Shown here: positions 35,036-46,236 of the stretch, in pieces
Numbering within the stretch: the first letter of the stretch is position 1
Layout: every line of letters starts with the position of its first letter
NCBI RefSeq assembly: GCF_026151205.1
Contig: NC_087077.1
Span: forward strand, 5,728,483 to 5,792,482
Reading direction: 5' to 3'
From: Bolinopsis microptera
Lineage: Eukaryota > Ctenophora > Tentaculata > Lobata > Bolinopsidae
Length of the DNA: 64,000 nt
Notes under the pieces: model-generated
Database searches by the model: none
What the model was told of the DNA's origin: nothing
Seen by the model: the letters and a program-made list of their open reading frames with translations, nothing else
Position numbers and translations under genes: made by a program

Positions 35036-36789
35036 ATTATCGTGCCTAGAATATGATTCGTAAGAATATTACCACAAATATATAAAACCCCGATTTATTG
35101 CAATATCGCGCCCCGATAACCGCAAACCCCGATTTAACGCGGCCATTTCCCTTCTCCAAATGGGGCTTTATTTACAAGTTTAAGCCCCATTTGGGGAAGT
35201 TGCAGCTGTAATTTAAGTTTTCGGACAACGGAGAAACTGGATTGACCTTAATCATTAATGGGATATTAATTTCTCTGATATACTGTCTCTGAGACAGCCT
35301 TACTAAAGTTAAAGTTGATTACAAAGCGACGAGATGCGACCGAAAAACAGCTAACACCGGCAATCGGCATTAGCACTTTAGCAGAACGCGAATACTTATA
35401 CTATAGCTTAGCCAATAAAGATTGACCGGAATGAACTCTCCCATCTGAATGGGAGATATAATTATAATATAATGAATTTAATCATTATAAAATAATGAAG
35501 CCGCCAGATTAGACAGAAATATATGTGATATGCTCCAGGGGGCGTTGATTGACGACATTGGTGAATAAAAATAGTTGTCTCTCTAGCTCTGGTATCTACT
35601 CACCAGTAACTCCTCCTTTCTTATTGAAATGAGGGCGGGTCATAATTCTCAATTTTGACAATGTTGACAATTTTCTTGGCTATCTAGCAGGCAACTTCGC
35701 CAATGCAGTATAACCGAAAGCTGCTCTCTCATCTGATTGGGTGCTCAGAAAAACAATCAGAGTTGGATAGAGACTCCAGGGCGAGTTGAGAAATCGACAA
35801 ACGACAACTCACTTCCACGAGTCACGATTATTGGAATCAGTGCTTGAATCACGATTATTGAAATCAGTACTTCGAAGTTCGCTCCGCAAACCTTAATTAT
35901 TGAGCTCTATTCAGATGCGTAATTACAAACTATTCTGTTTTAATTGGTGTGCGAATGCCGAGACTCTACAGTCTAATCGCGACTGTCACGTGTGACTTTC
36001 CTAAAATGCACGCAGAATCTTTCAAGTTCTGCAGGTCTAAAATGAAAACACGATTATCATGTGCGCTTTCCACTTGAAATAATTACTGGTAAAATTACTA
36101 TATTCCCAGAAACCCTTACTGGACAATGGGGCCTAACTTTGAAAGTAAAAGAATTAAAGATTTCCGGTTTTTTGCAACATGTTCGTACTCTTGTAAAAGT
36201 AACGTTTCCCCCAGGTGGAACATTCAAAACAACGTAGATTTGGAGTTTATATCTACAAATTTCTAGAAAAGTGTCATTTTGGGCCGATCAAAAGTTTGCA
36301 ACTTTAACTTTGCAGAACTCTGTACTTTGTTTGACTGAATTGTGTCACGTGCTGGCTGCTTGAAGATTGGAATGCGCCACGCGTGCAAGTCATGTTTATA
36401 AATTGTAAATCATAAATGTCGCGCGCGAGGTCTAGCCGTCTGTTTAAATTAAACCACTTTTAGTTGAACTTGACGGATGTTACTCGTCTAAATTTCTTCG
36501 AAGTAGCGCGCGCCGCTTTTTTCTCGAAGGCAAGTGCTACGAAGGCAAGTTCTACGAAGTAGCTTGATTCACGATGTCAATCCTTCGCAGCTCGGTGAGG
36601 CACAGTGGTGCATTTTGCCGATCTACCGAAGATCTATCTTGCGAGAAGAATTATTTGATGCGCGGCGCGACCCAGTAGCACTACTGGGGAGATGCAAAAC
36701 ATTCTTGGCCTGGTAGCACTCTAGCTCGGAACCCAAATTGTAGTTTTTTAATGCATGCAGTGAAAATAGTGGTGATATCTGTTTTGTTG
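35036..36789. other. No gene; hairpin and dispersed repeats
   Basis: A perfect 13-bp hairpin stem CCAAATGGGGCTT / AAGCCCCATTTGG lies at 35156-35194, preceded by AACCCCGATTTAACGCGG. Similar AACCCCCGATTTACCGCGG sequence is found near 49080, so this is a repeat family. About 36462-36545 is the inverted copy of 1996-2075. No coding frame was recognised. Confidence 0.5.
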
Positions 36790-36799
36790 TAAATATAAA

Positions 36800-38514
36800 G
36801 TGACTTTGCAATATGTTATGACTTTGCTAAACATGAAAGTGTTGCTGATGACATTGCAGAATTGGAAGTTTGGGAGAGTATTTGGCTTTTAAAGTTCAAT
36901 CCTGCCAAATGTAAAGTAGTTCATGTTAATCTTAATAGTAATCCTAACTTAAATTATTTTGTTAATGGTGTAGAACTTGAAGCATCTGCTCAGGAAAAAG
37001 ACTCGCTGGCAGAGCGGCGAATACGTGGGGAAGCTTTTAAGGTTATTAATGGTTTGACTGAGTACGGCTCAGATTTGTTCAAAGTGAGCAGATCTGGTCT
37101 TAATCTTGTATCATCCAACAAATGTTGTAAGAGTATGGCAAAGATTAGGAATCTCCAAAGTTCATTTCTTCCAGAGCGAGTTATTCCTTACTGGAACAAA
37201 CTTCCTCTAGATGTTAAGAACTCGGTGACTGTTTTAGGTTTTAAGATTAAATTAGAAGGGTTTAAGAAAGATATGATTTCTAAGGATATTTCTAATGATT
37301 CACATTTTTGGAATGTTTCAAATGAAGTATTTCACTCTTGATTCTGATGACCCATCACAGCTAGAGCACAATATGGAACACTGTATGTCTGATATCAAGA
37401 AATGGATGACAAACAATTTCCTTCAACTGAATTCTTCTAAGACTGAAGTCATCGTTATATCCTCTAAATTTGACTCAAAAAATATTCCAGCCTCTCTACA
37501 GATTGTTAAGGATCAAGAGCCACATGTTGTTAGTGGAACTGTGAAGAGTCTTGGGCTGTATTTGGACAGTTATCTTTCAATGAGTGATCAGATTACGTCA
37601 GTGGTTCAAGCATGTAATATTCAGATCAGAAATTTGTGGTTTATTGCATCAAAACTGTCTTTTAACCTTAAGATTCAGCTTGTTCATGCTCTAGTACTCT
37701 CTAGAATTGATTACTGCAATAGCGTATATTTTGGACTGAGCTCTTATGATTTAAGTCGTTTACAGAAGGTGCAAAATTCTGCTGTAAGATTTATTTTCGG
37801 GAGAGGAAGAAAGGCACACACTACTCCACTACTTAAGAAAGTTCATTTTCTACCAGTTAGATTTAGAATAGATTTTAAGATTGCCCTACTTGCCTACAAG
37901 TGTTTAAATAATATAGCTCCTCCTTACTTAAAAGAGTTGATATCTCCTAGGCAGCAAAGTTTTAAAAATGTACGTCTTGATAATGATTATTTTTACCTTA
38001 GTTTTCCGCCCTCTCCTAACTATGTAAACACAGAGAAAGCTTTTAGTCACTGTGCAGTTAAAGTATTTAATTCCCTGCCATACGACATAAGATCAGCTGA
38101 GTCAGTTACATCTTTCAAGACCAAACTTAAAACATACTTCTTTTCTCTAGCATTTGATTGATTTTGCATTTACATAGGCAAAATGAACTTGTCATGTCTA
38201 ATTTTCAATTAAACTAAGCTCAGTTAATGTAAGAGCCGCTTTAGAAAGCACTGGAGTTTATCTCCAGGATTAAATTATATCGAGTTCTAGTTATATGATT
38301 TAGCTATAAGGCGGTTTATAAAAGTTGTATTTATTATTTATTATTATAAGTATTAGGGAGAATTGAAGGACCTAGCTATGTTAGTAATAAAGAGAAGCAT
38401 AACAATTATCTTTATTTCCACCCTTTTGTGGCAAAAAAGCGATTTATAAATCTTTATTCCACTGGGAAGTATGAATATGGTTATCTTTTGGGGATGCTTT
38501 TTGAATTTATTTGA
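36800..38514 (+). mobile_element. CR1-like LINE fragment, interrupted by a nested insertion
   Basis: Outer fragment: about 36800-37331 plus 38355-38514. It starts at the end of the RT palm (WLLKFNPAKCKVVHVN, YFVNGVELEASAQEKD), jumps to the C-terminal part (RRIRGEAFKVINGLTEYGSD), lacking roughly the segment in between, and runs to LPLDVKNSVTV. If the nested element is skipped, the frame continues without a stop for another 55 codons (GRIEGPSYVSNKEKHNNYL, NPFVAKKR-like HPFVAKKRF) to a TGA at 38512-38514. This shows the frame was whole before the second insertion. It is non-functional. Confidence 0.75.
37332..38347 (+). mobile_element. Nested 5'-truncated L2-like LINE
   Basis: Starts mid-RT with DSDDPSQLEHNMEHCMSDIK and WMTNNFLQLNSSKTEVIVIS, then ALVLSRIDYCNSVYFGLS, VQNSAVRFIFGRGRKAHTTP and FRIDFKIALLAYKCLN, typical of L2/CR1-group ends. 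The frame ends at 38161. A 3' end with GGCGGTTTATAAAAGTTGTA and an ATTATT-rich tail follows. AAGTATT flanks it at 37325-37331 and 38348-38354 (7-bp TSD). The 5' truncation is usual for target-primed insertion. Confidence 0.8.
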
Positions 38515-38711
38515 AATTTTTGAACAAAGTTGTAGTTAATAATTTATTAATTTTGGTGGTAAGATATTTATGTTTTTCCATATAGTGATTTGATACTTTG
38601 TAGACATGTGTGATGATGTTATGTCATAATTTTTACTTTACTTTAGTTTACTTTATTGTGTAATGTACTGAAATAGCTAATATTTAAAATTGATTTGTCG
38701 TTCCAAATAGC

Positions 38712-41700
38712 ATGGAAACAAAAAAGGAAACTTGTCCCTGTAACCGCTGCAAGTCTGCAAATAACTTTACAAAAAAAACTGTAAAGAATCATGTTAAACT
38801 GTAAGGAGAGTTTTCCTACGAATTGGGAGTTACGGTAGGAGAGTTCTTGAGTACCCCGATAGAGAGTAAACTGGATGAAAAATTCTGGACAGTTGCAAGG
38901 TACACAGTTATATTATTATATATTTGGCATAAGTTAGTGTTCCCTTCAGTGTAGAGGAATTATAATTAAAATTATACTTTCCTTTCAGCTACATTCTGAA
39001 AAGGGTACAACACCATGCCGTAGATAAGGATACAAGGATACAAGGATACAAGGATACGAGGATACAAAAGTGATAATTATTTTATTGAATTCATAATAGG
39101 TATAATTCTGAAATAATTTAAGGTTACACAATTCTAGTTATTTACAAATGTGTAGGGCCAGGGATAAAATAGAAATGTTTTATAATACTTATTTTGAGGT
39201 CCTGTAGCATTATGCATTGGCCAGTATTTGAGTGAAAATCTGGGCTCTTATAGTAGGCTGTAAAATGTTCGTTCACAGAGAGAATTGAATGGATTGCTCT
39301 TGCTGAGCTGTGGCAGTAAATTTTGTAGGGTCTAGTGTTTTATCGGATAGCAAACCGGCTAGGTCAGTAATATTTTTGGGATGGAAGTTAAATTTTTCTC
39401 TAACTGAGGAGTAGAGTAAGGATGTGCTTACATTTAAGACCGGGGTAAGCCTCAGACTTACATACGAACACAAATACCTGCAAAGGTTGTTGAAAACCCT
39501 GACCAGGCAGTTAGGAGGAAGCTTCACCACGCTCACAGAAAGATAACGTCACTGCAGGTTGATTGATTGATTTCTTAAAATCTGGCTTTGTTAGACTACT
39601 AAATATTCCAATACGAATTTTACTTAAGATTGAACTGAAATTCACTGTCTCAATCTCAGGTAGACGCTCATAAAGATTTCAACGTGACCTGAAAGATACC
39701 GTGGGACGCCTAGAAACTGCGTCCTTCCAGACGTTGGAGTCTAAAGAGACTAAAGAATATGTTGCGGAGTCCTCCAACATAAACAAGCGACCAAGGATGG
39801 ACTCCGGAGACACAATCGAATTTATGAATGCTGGTAAATACGAGTCATACATTGAAATATTATTAGTATACTAATTCGTCTCATTTCCAAGTATTGTCTT
39901 CAAACTGACTCATACCATGCAATGTATGTAAACGTTTAATCACAGCGAATATGCGTTTGAACACAGCGTTTGAAGAATCAGAAATTTGCATCGGAGAAGA
40001 TTGTAAGATGCTTTGAAGCTCTCAATGAGGTACAATACGAGGTTGTACAAGTACCCATGGAGTTCAGGGCAAGCTACAACTGCAAATCGGAGAAAAAGGC
40101 TGGGGACCGTGTATTAAGAGCAGACACACCAGTTGTCTACACTAGTCTGCAGTCGTTGGTAAAGACAGTTATGAGTAAACTGGAACTTTACCAACTTCTG
40201 CAGCCGCAATGTTCACCGACGGCAAGGTATGCCATAATTTGATGCAGCTGCTCAATGTTGTAAATCAATTAATTTAAATATAATGTGGAGCTCCAAATGT
40301 CATTATAACAGTGCTACTTATTTCAGATATTATAACCAACATTGCTTATATTCTGCCTTGTAAACAAAGAGCAAATCTTCTTAATGCCTTCTTCCTGTCC
40401 TAAAACTAAAACTTCATCCTATTAAAGTAAAGGCCAGTTGTTACCACAAGCTATTATACCGTCCCTCTCAAAAACATGCCTCAGCCTCCATCAAAAACAA
40501 TTTTAGTTTTCAGTCCTTCTAGTTTCCAAAAATCTACCGAGCTAGTGTTCTGGTGTGCACAAAAGCCCCTAAGCCCGTGCATTCCTTGCCCCGCTAGCTG
40601 CCAGTCCTTGACAAACTTCCAATAGCAAAGATCAACTAGTCATTTACAAATTGAGCACTATACAATTTTAATTGTTTTAAATATTTGACTTTGTAAAATG
40701 AGCTAAAACATTGATTCATTAGTTTCATTGATTTATTAGTTTCATTGAAAAAAGATATGGGTGAAAGTATTTATAGATACAATTTAACCTATATATATAA
40801 AACAAGATTTTTTTCTCGATTAACTATCCCATGAGGTACTAAATAACACTTCTGTTTCAGAATCTGAGTATGAGGATATGTCAAAAGGTAGACTTGGCAG
40901 TTGTCCAAAGCATGGCCAGTGGTTCCTCCATCCAAGGAATAACTGTTTTGCCAGGCACAGACTTCTCCAAATCTGTTGAAGCATGTAGGTCTGGTACACT
41001 TGGTCCTGAGGAGGTAACGTGTGGTCCTTATCAGTACAGATACGAGAAAGCCTGCTCGAAAATCGGGTCACTAAGTACACTTGTATTCATATTATAATGC
41101 ATTAATTTCAGTATTAAATAAGTCACCAATTTTATGTGAATTGTAACAATTATAATTTAAGTAACTTTACACTTATTACCTTAAATCAGGCTGTTCACCA
41201 CAAGCTCACTTTGGAGGGAGCACATTGAACGGTAACGACGCTCACAACCTCGTTACACGATACCACAAGCTTGTTCCGCTGTGGATTGAAATTTTGGCAT
41301 TAGGAATGTGAGTACATAAAGTTTAATCGTACACATTTCGTCCACATTTCCATTCAAATTATTAATACTAAAGTATCCAATACTCAGTTTCAATAAAGTT
41401 ACAACTTCAGCTTTGAGCATGACGAACAGAAGCTACTCAAGAAAGAGATAGCAGATGTCATCTCACTGATGAAAATCTACGGTCCACTAGTGACTAACTT
41501 AGGAAACACGAATAGGTATTTACTATATCTACGATATCTATGCATCATTATTCAAAGTTAAAGTACAGCAAATGTAAGCTATCGAATATACCCACTTACC
41601 CAGTCTCAACTTCACCAAATTCAGGTTAACCAAGGAGGCAATCGATGAGCTGGACAAGGAAATTGCCGGTTTCCTAATAGAATATCGGAAATACTTCAAG

Positions 41701-41943
41701 ACTGTTCCGCCAAAGATCCACATGCTTGAAGACCACGTGATTCCCCAATTACGAAAGTTGGGTTGGTCGATGGGAATCGGGTCAGAACAAGGTGGCGAGG
41801 CCTCACACAAACTGGTGAAAGCAGTGAGGCAGCGATTTTTCAATAAGTCCTCAGATAAAGACAGTATATTAAGAGCCGTGACCAAGGTCACATCCGATAG
41901 CATTATAAGACTGAGGTCGGATACTATAGTAACAAAAGTTTAA
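38712..41943 (+). CDS. Multi-exon transposon-derived gene of a family I associate with cnidarian genomes (possibly degenerate)
   Basis: The last three exons are clean and phase-matched: 41190-41307 (SPQAHFGGSTLNGNDAHNLV), 41411-41515 (FEHDEQKLLKKEIADVISLM) and 41625-41943 (KTVPPKIHMLEDHVIPQLRK, GSEQGGEASHKLVKAV), with GTGAGT and TTCAG-type borders. The 'HGG.LNGND', 'LEDHV' and 'GEQG.EASHK' patterns match, from memory, a repeated family of uncharacterised transposon-like proteins common in cnidarian genomes. Upstream, 38712-38899 opens CPCNRCKSANNF...NHVK, a cysteine-rich start also typical, but with an in-frame TAA at 38802. Further exon-like frames lie at 38991-39070, about 39665-39833, about 39981-40226 and about 40867-41010, and their phases do not all join. 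It may be an old copy with a still-intact 3' half. Confidence 0.5.
39018..39068. repeat. Short GGATACAA tandem
   Basis: Five or so copies of a 9-bp unit (AAGGATACA) with small changes inside a candidate exon. They translate as a DTRIQ/GYKD-type repeat before a stop. Confidence 0.75.
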
Positions 41944-42585
41944 AAAAAGTAAAAAAACCTCCTCCATAGTACTAACCCAAGAATAGTAGTAAAACAAAGT
42001 ATTTTAGTAGTAAAACAAAGTATTTTATTTATTAGCAGTGCAATCAATTCATATGATATAATTATAAGAATATAATAGTATGTCACACCTATTTAACTGT
42101 TACATTTGAGTAGTCGTGCCATGGCTAAATCTAACTAGGACCAGTGGTGCCGATTAGCATTTAATAGGTGAGTCTAAGTGACACAAATGGAAAATTTTAA
42201 GAAAAGACGGATCAAAACACAGATCCAAGGACAAGGAGACCCCACTGCAGGACCATACATGCTATTGGCTTGTGCATGGCCCAAAAGGTTCCAGTTGTCC
42301 AGGAAACTGTACGTAGCTGGTCAACTAGTTTTGAATTCAGACTAGGCTTGATGAGTTCTGGGGTTTCTAGGTAAGATTTGATGGTGCCAGGTTTGTTCAG
42401 GAGGACATGGAAATTATGCGATGAATATATAGGTATATAAAAATCATATCAATATAAAAATAGATCCAAAAATAGATCCAAAGATTCACACGGCAGTCAG
42501 GGAACTTCCAGACAGGATGCTTTTGAAACAGGTATAATTAGCGCTTTTGTAATTAATTGTATGCAAGGGATGGGATGCTGATCAA

Positions 42586-45500
42586 CTAAGCTGGTTCAAT
42601 GCCCCAGCTATTTAGGGGGAGCCACTCAATTTCACGCCCAGGTGTTGTCAATTGCTGGGTTTCAAGTAACAGCTTTTTGATACGGCTCTTGATAATTGAG
42701 ATGGGGGAGGAAAGGTCGGAAAATTTACTCGAGCCAGGGACCATGACATTGTTTTCATTAGGAGTGCATTTGTCGAATATTTTATCAACCAAACTGTTCC
42801 ATATAGTCGTACCTTTAACGACAAAATTGTGTTTAGAAATGTCAAGTTTGTGTCGGGGGACCCGCATAGTTTGGCTACATGTTCTGGAACTTGTTTGGAA
42901 TAAACTTGTCAGAGAGATGGGTTGATGCAGTTTCAAGATTTTAAACAGTTCAGTGGATATATGTTGGATGTAAAGGTTGTGGATTGACATGATTTTCTCG
43001 GTATTGAATATTGGCTTAGTGTTTTCCAAAGCAAAGCTCCTTTTTGCGATATGTTCACTGTATGGTCTTGAACGTGCACATGTTTCATAGTACTCTGCCC
43101 GGTCAAAGCTTGGTTTGCTTCCAAATAGAAGGCGTACGCATCTTTTTTGGATGGAGAACAGTTTAGATAGCCTAAAAGGTGTGACACCGCCCCAGCTACT
43201 GATACAGTAGCTCATATGAGACTTGAATAATGAGTCATACAGTTTATGGTATTCTGTTTCTGGAATAAACTTCATAATACGTTTAATTATAGCTATACTT
43301 GTAGTTAGTTTACATTTTATGTTATCTAGTTGGGGTTCCCAGGATAGTTCATGGTCTATGATAACACCAAGGAATCTCACCTTATCTACTCGTGTAAGTG
43401 TGGTGCCTGATAACGTGAGTGAGTTCTCAGAGCCATATTCACGAGCACGTGCACAGGACGAGTAGCGGCCAGGCCTGAATAACATGTAGACCGATTTGCT
43501 TTGGTTAATGTGCAGCAAGTTAGATTCCATATAGTTATTTACAGATTCAAGTACTTTATTAGCATTCAAATAGGCTTCTTGTTCAGTTTTTCCAGCAACA
43601 AATATGTTCGTGTCATCTGCAAACAGTATGAAGTGTCCAAGTTGGCTAGAGTTAGTAATGTCATTAATGTAGAGTAAGAAGAGGAGAGGGCCTAGAACTG
43701 ATCCCTGTGGTACCCCATATTCAATTTTGCAGTGATCAGAGTGTGTATTTTGGAAATCAACATACTGCTGTCGGTTACACAAATAGCTTTCAATTAGGCC
43801 AAGACAGGGCCCTCTTATGCCATAGTGTTCAAGTTTGACAAGTAATTTTCTGTGGTCGATTGTGTCAAACGCTTTGCTTAAGTCAATAAATATGCCAATT
43901 ACATGATTCTTACTTTCTAGGTTTTTAAGAATGTGGTCAATGGAGTAATTGATGGCATGTGCCGTTGAGTGGTTGGATCTGAATCCAAACTGTTTATCGT
44001 ATATGACCATATGTGAAGTAAAGAAGCTATATAGTCGGCAGTAAATTACTTTTTCAAATATCTTACCAAAGATAGGTAGAATGGATATAGGCCTGTAGTT
44101 GTCAAACAGTTGTGGGTCTCCTTTTTTAAATACTGGGGTAACCTTACCTATTTTGAGAATATTTGGAAATAGACCCAGCTTCATGAATGAATTTAGGAAA
44201 CCAGCTAGGTGCCTAGAGATTGTTGTGACACATTTCTTAAGAACAGCTATTGATATGTCACTAGCCTTGTCACCCTGGAAGGTTTTAACAATTTTTTCGA
44301 TTTCCTCAGAATCACAGGGGTTTAAGAACATACTGTTGGTGACTCTTCTGTTAAAGTAGTTCTTATAATCAAGGGGTCTCTGGCAAGCTGTGTCACGACC
44401 TATTGGTTTGGAGGAGCAGAGTTTCGCATTAAGTTTACCTGCAATGGAAGAGAAGAACATGTTAAAGCCATTTGATATGACACGTTTGTCTTTTACTAAA
44501 CTACCATCTATTTTGAACGAGGCCTTTATTCCAGTTTTTGTTTTTCCTCTCAGTTCATTGATCAGTGCCCATGTTTGCTTCACATTACCTGAGACTTTTG
44601 AGAATTTTCTGCAATAGTACAATTTCTTGGCAGATCTGATAATGTATTTTAACTGTCGACGGAATTTACTATAGGTTAAGTATAGATCAGAGTCTCCAAG
44701 AGGGTTGGGTTCCTTAATTGTACTCTTCCACTGCTTGTAAAGATATTCTTTCTTTTTCACTGATGCAATGATCCCTGGTGTGATCCAAGGGTTTGCAATC
44801 ATATTTCTTTTTGACTTTTTGAACGATTCAGATTCAATTAAAAAGTTTTCTTCGATCAAAAGTTTTATCTTATTTGCAAAAATTTCAAAGTTTTCTACGT
44901 TGTAGCACACCTGCCCACAAAAATTTGTTTGAATATCTTCTAAGAACTTGTTCATATTAGATTCACAGTAGTCATATTTCGGTTTACAAGGGTCAAGTTC
45001 TGGTTCTTCAGGCATGCTACATTCGAGAATACAGAAAATTGGAGAGTGATGCGAAACCCTGGTATCCAGTAGTCCAGCTGACACAATATTGTCAGTGGAG
45101 TTTGTCAGAATATTGTCAATAAGCGATGGGACACAGCCTGGTTTATGGTGCGTTGCCAGTGATATAAGTGGGATGAAGTTATTTCCATATAAAATGTTTT
45201 CAAAGCTGGCAGAGCCTTTATTAAATAGATTAAAGTTGAAATCTCCAAGCAGGATAACGTTCCTGTCAGGAACCTGATTAAGAAGGCTCTCAAATTCGTG
45301 TAGGGCATCTTTGTCAGATCCACCAGGTGGTCTGTATAGGACGCCAACTGTTTGGGGCCTGCCAACATTTGTTATAGAGACAAACACTGATTCAAGGTTA
45401 GGGGTACACATACATAGTTTATCAATACGGGTGTAAGTAAGTGACTCATTGATGTAAATTCCCACTCCACTACCTTTAGATTTGTCACGTAATTTATTGG

Positions 45501-46234
45501 TGTATTCAGAGAGATAACCGGGTATCCTATACATGTCTTTGAGGTTTGCATCAATATTTGTCTCAGCCAAGCCAATAAACGAGAGTGGATGACTGTACTG
45601 TGAGATTTCTGTGACAAATGTATCAAAATTTGCAGCATTTCCATCAATATTGTTAAAAATACCAGTAAGGTTCTGCCCATTTCTATGATACAGCTTTATG
45701 AGGTTCTTAAAGCTTTTATGATCATAATTCTTACAGCTTTTATGGATTTCATTGATTTCAGAAACATCTTCAATTTCATCAAGGTGGACTGGGTCATGTT
45801 TGTCACGTATAAGTGCAGAAGCAAATGGGCAGTACCGTTGTGGTAAGCTGGCGATGCAGATGTAGCATTGCCAGCTATCATTGGTGTGGCTGTATTGGAA
45901 GAGATTTTTGGCACATTTAGAGTGAGTAACTTTTTTATTGAAATCTTTCAAATCAGTCAATTACATACAAGTTTACACAATGAATTAGTTAAATATAATA
46001 TTGTCCTCTAAGCATGGATTGTCAAAGTTGAAATTGTCTCGGACAAAATGTATGTAACCAAAGGACCTGAGGGTCACCAAAACACAGATATTGAGTGCAA
46101 ATGCAGCTCCTGCACAAGCATGGGCCCTTAACTGTTCCACAGGAGCTACAGTTCAAAATTTTGTGGTGTGTTGAGATAAATTTATTGCATCCCTTGCAAA
46201 CATTCTTAGTAATTTGTGGTTGTTTGATCATCAT
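42586..46234 (-). CDS. LINE ORF2: PHD finger, endonuclease, reverse transcriptase (split by a 202-bp insertion)
   Basis: Starts at ATG 46234 (MMIKQPQITKNVCKGCNKF). The N-terminal PHD finger is cut after CSSCGTV at about 46134 and resumes at VTHSKC (about 45931). Skipping 45932-46133 gives a frame of 1148 residues. The endonuclease follows: AETN (catalytic E), VLYRPPGG, LLGDFN, PSLIDNILTN and a histidine motif SHHSP. Then comes reverse transcriptase: VTPVFKKGDP, NYRPISILP, GFRSNHSTAH, IDLSKAFDTIDH, GVPQGSVLGP and the catalytic FADD. All core motifs are intact. The family is CR1/L2-like. The long open frame from about 45960 has no ATG at its beginning, which fits it being only the downstream part of the original ORF. 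Confidence 0.9.
45932..46133 (-). mobile_element. 202-bp insertion inside the ORF2 PHD finger
   Basis: Flanked by AGTTA on both sides (minus strand). Its 3' end reads CAATAAAAAA, a poly(A) signal running into an A tail. It splits a zinc finger whose two halves join perfectly in frame without it. It lacks GT-AG borders in any equivalent alignment, so it is not a normal intron. It resembles a SINE or retrocopied RNA 3' end. Confidence 0.65.
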
Positions 46235-46236
46235 AA

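Noticed and set aside
45932..46133. Intron in LINE ORF2
   Set aside because: No equivalent placement of the segment gives GT-AG ends; an A tail and AGTTA duplicates fit an insertion better.
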